NCBI RefSeq assembly: GCF_009498525.1
Contig: NZ_QSNT01000006.1
Location: forward strand, 178,852-242,851
Direction of reading: 5' to 3'
DNA from: Rhizobium sp. ICMP 5592
Lineage (GTDB): Bacteria > Pseudomonadota > Alphaproteobacteria > Rhizobiales > Rhizobiaceae
Length of the DNA: 64,000 nt
Part shown: piece after piece, positions 60,285 through 64,000 of the stretch
How the letters are laid out: each line of letters opens with the position of its first letter
Numbering within the stretch: position 1 is the stretch's first letter
Program-made: the position numbers and the translations under genes
The notes under the pieces: model-generated
The model's input: the letters and a program-made list of their open reading frames with translations, nothing else
The model's database searches: none
What the model was told of the DNA's origin: nothing

Positions 60285-62753
60285 TCAGGTTCCCCTCGGC
60301 TTGGTTCGTGTCGTCGGCGAAGCTTCCGCCGGGTCTTCCGGCCAGGGGTGCCGCGGATAGCGCCCGCGCATGTCGGCGCGTACGTCCTTCCACGATCCGG
60401 CCCAAAAGCCCGGCAAGTCGCGCGTCGTCTGGATCGGCCGGTGCGCCGGCGAGGTCAGCTCCAGCACCAGCGGCAAGCGACCGCCTCCGATGGCCGGATG
60501 TTGCTTCAGCCCGAAAAGTTCCTGCACGCGGATCGTCAGCAACGGCTCCTCGCCTTCATATTGGATGGGATGGCGCTGGCCGGTCGGCGCTTCGAAATGC
60601 GTCGGCGCCATCCGGCCAAGGTCGCGCTGCAGCTCATGCGGCACCAGCGACATCAGCCCATTGGAGAGACCACCAGCGGCGATATCGGAAAGGCCGCGCG
60701 CCTCGGTCTGGAACGGTGTGAACCAGTCTTCGAGCCGCAAGAGCAGTGCGTCATCGCTGACATCGGGCCAGGGCTCGCCGATCGTCCGGTGCAGGAAACC
60801 GATTCGGTCTCGCAATTGATTTGCGTCCTTGGAAAACGGCAGCACGCCGATCCCAAGCTCGCGAATGCCCTCGGCCAATGCTTTCGCCGCCTTTTCCCCC
60901 GATGGGCGCGGCAAGGGTGTCTCGTCAAATATGATGGCGCCGAGCCGGGTGACGCGGCGGGCGCGCACCTGCCGGCTTGCCTTGTCGAAAACGCTTTGGT
61001 CCTCCGTGCAGATTTCGCCCGGCAGATGCTCCTCGACATCCCCCCGCGAAATCTCGGATGCGGCCAGGATACGGGCTTGCGCCGCCCGCCCGGTCAGATC
61101 GGCGATCACCAGCATCTGCGCGCCGGCAAGCCGCTCCGTCTCCGGCAGTTCGGCGCCGCGCCCGTTCGCCATGACGAAGCGCCCACGGCCGCCACGCTGC
61201 AGGGCGATACGATCCGGAAAGGCATGCAGCAGCAGGGAGCCGGCCAGCATCGGTGCACCTGCAGTCGCGGTCTTGCCGCCGCCCGCCGCCGTCGCCAGCC
61301 TTCCGGCCAGCCGGCGCGCCGCCTCGGCCCGTTCGCCCTTTTCCGTCTTGAACCGCCTGAGCCGCTCCTCCAGATCGACGCTCGGTCCACCCAGCCCTTG
61401 CTCGGTCAGCAACACGGCCAGCAGCGCCGCTTCCCGCGCCTGGCCGAACTCCGCTGCCGAGATCACCATGGCCGATAGCCGTGGCGGCAAGGCCAGATCG
61501 CGCATCAGCCTCCCGCGCTCCGTCAGCCCGTTGTCGGCGTCCAGTGCCCCCAGCTGCCGCAACAGCGCGCGCGCCTCATGAAGCGTGGTTGCCGGTGGCT
61601 GATCGACGAAGGCGAGCGTGGCGGGGTCCTGCACGCCCCAATGGGCGAGATCGAGCGCCAGGCCTGAGAGATCGCTAGAGAGGATCTGCGGCGGCGTGAA
61701 GGCGGGCAGCGCCGCCGTCTGGCCGGGATGCCATAGCCGGATGGCAATGCCGGGCTCGGTTCGTCCGGCGCGGCCAGCCCGCTGGTCGGCGGAGGCCCGC
61801 GACACGCGCACCGTCTCCAGACGGGTAATGCCGGTCGACGCCTCGAAGACGGGCAATCGCTGTTGCCCGCTGTCGACGATGATCCTGACGCCATCGATGG
61901 TGATGGAGGTCTCGGCGATCGAGGTCGCCAGCACCACCTTGCGCGTGTCCTTCGGCGCCGGGCGGATTGCCGCGTCCTGTTCCTTCTGACCAAGATTGCC
62001 GTAAAGCGGCGCGATGACCGTCTCCGGCGGCAACCGTCTTTCAAGCCGTTCGACGGTGCGGGTGATTTCCGCCTGTCCCGGCAGAAAAGCGAGGATCGAG
62101 CCCTGTTCCGTCGCATGCGCGTCGAGGATCGCCCGCGTTACCGTATCCTCGATCCGCTCTCCGGCCGGCCGGTCCTGATGGCGGATGTCGATCGGAAAGC
62201 TGCGGCCCATGCTTTCGATCACAGGCGGATCGCTAAGCAGTGCCGCCACCCGTTCGACATCGAGCGTCGCCGACATCACCAGGATGCGCAGATCCTCGCG
62301 CAGGGCCGATTGCACGTCGAGCGCCAGCGCCAGGCCGAAATCCGCATCCAGCGAACGCTCGTGGAACTCGTCGAAGATGACGGTGGAGATACCAGAGAGT
62401 TCGGGGTCGTCGAGGATCATCCGCGCAAACACGCCCTCGGTCACCACTTCGATGCGTGTCTTTGCCGAAATGCGGTTGTCGAGCCGCATGCGGTAGCCGA
62501 CGGTGCCGCCGACCTCCTCGCCGAGCAGTGAGGCCATGCGCGCCGCCGCCGCCCTTGCCGCCAGCCGTCGCGGCTCCAGAAGGATGATCTTGCCGTCGCC
62601 ACGCCAGCTCTGGCCCAGCAGGTAAAGCGGCACCAGCGTCGTCTTGCCGGCGCCGGGCGGCGCGGACAGAACCGCTCGCCGCTCGTTGCCAAGCGCCGTA
62701 CCGATATCGGCAAGCACATGCGAGACCGGCAGCTCGGGCAGCGAAGGCGTCAT
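60285..62753 (-). CDS. hrpB: DEAH-family ATP-dependent helicase HrpB
   Basis: An 822-residue RNA-type helicase of the DEAH class. The Walker A motif is SAPPGAGKTTLV at 31-42, motif II is FDEFHERSLDADF (DEFH), SAT follows as VMSATLD, and motif VI is RVSRASADQRAGRAGRTEPG. HrpB is a widespread helicase without a clearly known role. ATG at 62753 is chosen; a GTG at 62762 overlapping the upstream gene by 4 bases is also possible. It ends three bases before actS. Confidence 0.93.
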   Translation of the reverse strand: MTPSLPELPVSHVLADIGTALGNERRAVLSAPPGAGKTTLVPLYLLGQSWRGDGKIILLEPRRLAARAAAARMASLLGEEVGGTVGYRMRLDNRISAKTRIEVVTEGVFARMILDDPELSGISTVIFDEFHERSLDADFGLALALDVQSALREDLRILVMSATLDVERVAALLSDPPVIESMGRSFPIDIRHQDRPAGERIEDTVTRAILDAHATEQGSILAFLPGQAEITRTVERLERRLPPETVIAPLYGNLGQKEQDAAIRPAPKDTRKVVLATSIAETSITIDGVRIIVDSGQQRLPVFEASTGITRLETVRVSRASADQRAGRAGRTEPGIAIRLWHPGQTAALPAFTPPQILSSDLSGLALDLAHWGVQDPATLAFVDQPPATTLHEARALLRQLGALDADNGLTERGRLMRDLALPPRLSAMVISAAEFGQAREAALLAVLLTEQGLGGPSVDLEERLRRFKTEKGERAEAARRLAGRLATAAGGGKTATAGAPMLAGSLLLHAFPDRIALQRGGRGRFVMANGRGAELPETERLAGAQMLVIADLTGRAAQARILAASEISRGDVEEHLPGEICTEDQSVFDKASRQVRARRVTRLGAIIFDETPLPRPSGEKAAKALAEGIRELGIGVLPFSKDANQLRDRIGFLHRTIGEPWPDVSDDALLLRLEDWFTPFQTEARGLSDIAAGGLSNGLMSLVPHELQRDLGRMAPTHFEAPTGQRHPIQYEGEEPLLTIRVQELFGLKQHPAIGGGRLPLVLELTSPAHRPIQTTRDLPGFWAGSWKDVRADMRGRYPRHPWPEDPAEASPTTRTKPRGT

Positions 62754-62758
62754 GAATG

Positions 62759-63709
62759 TCACGCCTGCCTGTCCCGCGCATATTCATAGGCGAGGATCGC
62801 GCCGGCGAGATCCTCGAGCGCCGCGCCCACCGACTTGAACAGGGTGATGTCAGCGTCGTTGCCGCGTCCCGGCTTTGTCCCGCGAATGAGCTCGCCGAGT
62901 TCGGCGCGGATGGCGTCTTCCGTCAGCACGCCGCTCTTCAGCGGCTGAACGATATCGCCGGCTTCCTTCATCGCGCCGGCGCGCGTATCGACGAAAACCT
63001 CCGCGCGTCGGATCGCGGCGTCGTCGGTCTCGCGCATGTCCGGCTTGAAGCCGCCGACGAGATCAAGATGCGCGCCGGGCTTCAGCCATTCGCCCTTGAT
63101 CAGCGGTGTGCTCGACAGCGTTCCGCAGGAGATGATGTCGGCGCTGCGGACGGCCGCCTCAAGATCGATAACGGCGACGACATCCAGACCTAGAGCTTGC
63201 GCTTGGCCGGCTATGTCTGCCGCCTTGTTGTAATCGCGGCCCCATATGCCGATCCGCTTCAGGGTCCGCCCCTCGGCATGCGCCTGGATCAGATTGAGCG
63301 ACAGCCGCCCAGACCCGCAGACCAGGAGCTCCTCGGCATCCGCACGCGCAAGATGGCGCGCCGCCAACGCCGAAGTAGCCGCCGTGCGTCTTGCCGTCAG
63401 CTCGCCACCGTCGATCACCGCCAGCATCTCGCCGGTCTTGCCGGAGGACAGCAGATAGGTGCCGAAGATCGCCGGCAGGGCCCGAGTGGCATTGTCGGGA
63501 AAGACCGAGACCATCTTCACGCCCATATAATGTCCTGGCAGCCAGGCCGGCATCAAAAGCAGGGTCGCATCGCTTTCGCCCGGCACCTCCATGTCATGGT
63601 GATGCCTGACCGGCATGACGCAGTCGCCGGTAAACATGGAGGCGATCGCCTCGATCAGCGCCGGCCAGGCAAGCGCCGTACGTGTCTGCTCTTCATTAAG
63701 GACCAGCAT
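62759..63709 (-). CDS. Ornithine cyclodeaminase/mu-crystallin-family protein
   Basis: A 316-residue NAD(P)-binding protein of the OCD/mu-crystallin family, whose members include ornithine cyclodeaminases, alanine dehydrogenases and ketimine reductases. The N-terminal region has ALIEAIASMFTGDCVMPVRHH, the Rossmann-type strand LLVCGSGRLSLNLIQAH marks the NAD(P) site, and the catalytic lysine is probably in MGVKMVSVFPDN. The end overlaps the region just before hrpB. Substrate is not readable. It is the first gene of an OCD-hrpB-actS-actR run. Confidence 0.85.
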   Translation of the reverse strand: MLVLNEEQTRTALAWPALIEAIASMFTGDCVMPVRHHHDMEVPGESDATLLLMPAWLPGHYMGVKMVSVFPDNATRALPAIFGTYLLSSGKTGEMLAVIDGGELTARRTAATSALAARHLARADAEELLVCGSGRLSLNLIQAHAEGRTLKRIGIWGRDYNKAADIAGQAQALGLDVVAVIDLEAAVRSADIISCGTLSSTPLIKGEWLKPGAHLDLVGGFKPDMRETDDAAIRRAEVFVDTRAGAMKEAGDIVQPLKSGVLTEDAIRAELGELIRGTKPGRGNDADITLFKSVGAALEDLAGAILAYEYARDRQA

Positions 63710-64000
63710 TGTCCGCTCCTCTATTGCTTGAGACTTCTATTAGGTCTTAGCTGAGAAACTGGCAATTGCTGGTGCCGGCTGGCGGCGAACTCGATAGGGA
63801 AACCTGATTCAGTGGTCTTCGTCCCTTATAATCCCTTATAAGAAGAAGGATTCCGCGATGACTCGTAAAATGAATCCGGAAAAGGCCCGTTAAGAGGACG
63901 ATTTTCACTGTCGTTCAATCGCCTCGACAAATCCCTATTTAAATTCAATAACTTATAAAAATGTCAGAATTTTTACAGTTCCTCTGTTGACTTGGTTCGG
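63710..64000. other. Intergenic region at the right edge (291 bases)
   Basis: No long coding sequence is seen. A tandem repeat of TCCCTTATAA occurs twice at 63822-63841. An 11-codon frame, ATG at 63858 to TAA at 63893, follows a GAAGGA site seven bases upstream and could be a leader peptide. TTGACTT near 63987 resembles a -35 element whose gene would lie beyond the window. Confidence 0.5.

Overview
The window reads as a contiguous piece of the main chromosome of a Rhizobium-group alphaproteobacterium (order Hyphomicrobiales). The evidence is the gene content and order: maf-aroE-coaE-dnaQ, secB-fxsA-Tim44-mltA-smr-gyrB, trpFBA-accD-folC, chvI/chvG-hprK-EIIA-HPr-ahcY next to pckA, hisB-hisH-hisA-hisF-hisE, hslVU, and actR/actS. 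Typical rhizobial intergenic palindromes are also present. Base composition and codon use look even throughout. I see no tRNA, rRNA, transposase, phage gene or CRISPR array. From remembered rhizobial gene order this stretch lies close to the chromosomal origin, but no origin is visible in the window.

Layout. 1-2435: tail of a Maf nucleotide pyrophosphatase, then aroE, coaE and dnaQ, translationally coupled. 2464-7317: a LysE exporter, secB and fxsA on the minus strand, then Tim44-like, mltA, smr and an XRE regulator on the plus strand. 7466-9957: gyrB and a strong terminator. 10-16.6 kb: mostly single-gene units (nitroreductase, DUF2218, PLP decarboxylase, FAH-family hydrolase, PHB depolymerase, DUF2852, SprT/YgjP-type peptidase). 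16.6-21.8 kb: trpF-trpB-trpA-accD-folC. 21.9-33.9 kb, minus strand: divL, tsaE-amgK fusion, murU-like, addB, addA, with trxA at the end. 34.1-39.8 kb, minus strand: chvI, chvG, hprK, EIIA, HPr, ahcY. 40.1-43.1 kb, plus strand: pckA, arfB, alkB. 43.2-47.8 kb, minus strand: hisB, DUF2628, hisH, hisA, hisF, hisE, coaA. 48-56.9 kb, plus strand: hslV-hslU, DUF1402, cytochrome P450, hydantoinase-A-type protein, malate synthase G. 56.9-63.7 kb: L,D-transpeptidase (-), mmcB (+), actR, actS, hrpB and an ornithine-cyclodeaminase-family gene (-). 63.7-64.0 kb is intergenic.

How it works together. Most of the window is housekeeping: tryptophan and histidine synthesis, CoA (coaA and coaE), fatty acid and folate synthesis, replication and repair (gyrB, dnaQ, addAB, alkB, mmcB), proteolysis (hslVU) and protein export (secB). 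Around this sit regulatory modules important in rhizobia: the ChvG/ChvI envelope and acid-stress two-component system joined to a nitrogen-type PTS (short HprK, EIIA, HPr), a DivL-type pseudo-kinase with Tyr in place of the phospho-accepting His, and the redox pair ActR/ActS. Carbon switching appears as pckA (gluconeogenesis), malate synthase G (glyoxylate use) and a PHB depolymerase.

The most interesting points are: a TsaE-AmgK fusion next to a MurU-like gene, suggesting a MurNAc-recycling route translationally coupled to divL; an AccD whose zinc ribbon has lost three of four cysteines; an MltA without a visible signal peptide; a DUF1402 protein carrying all the sequence hallmarks of a diverged lytic transglycosylase; and candidate operators upstream of ahcY, phaZ and pckA. 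No wholly novel multi-gene system is evident, as this is core chromosome.
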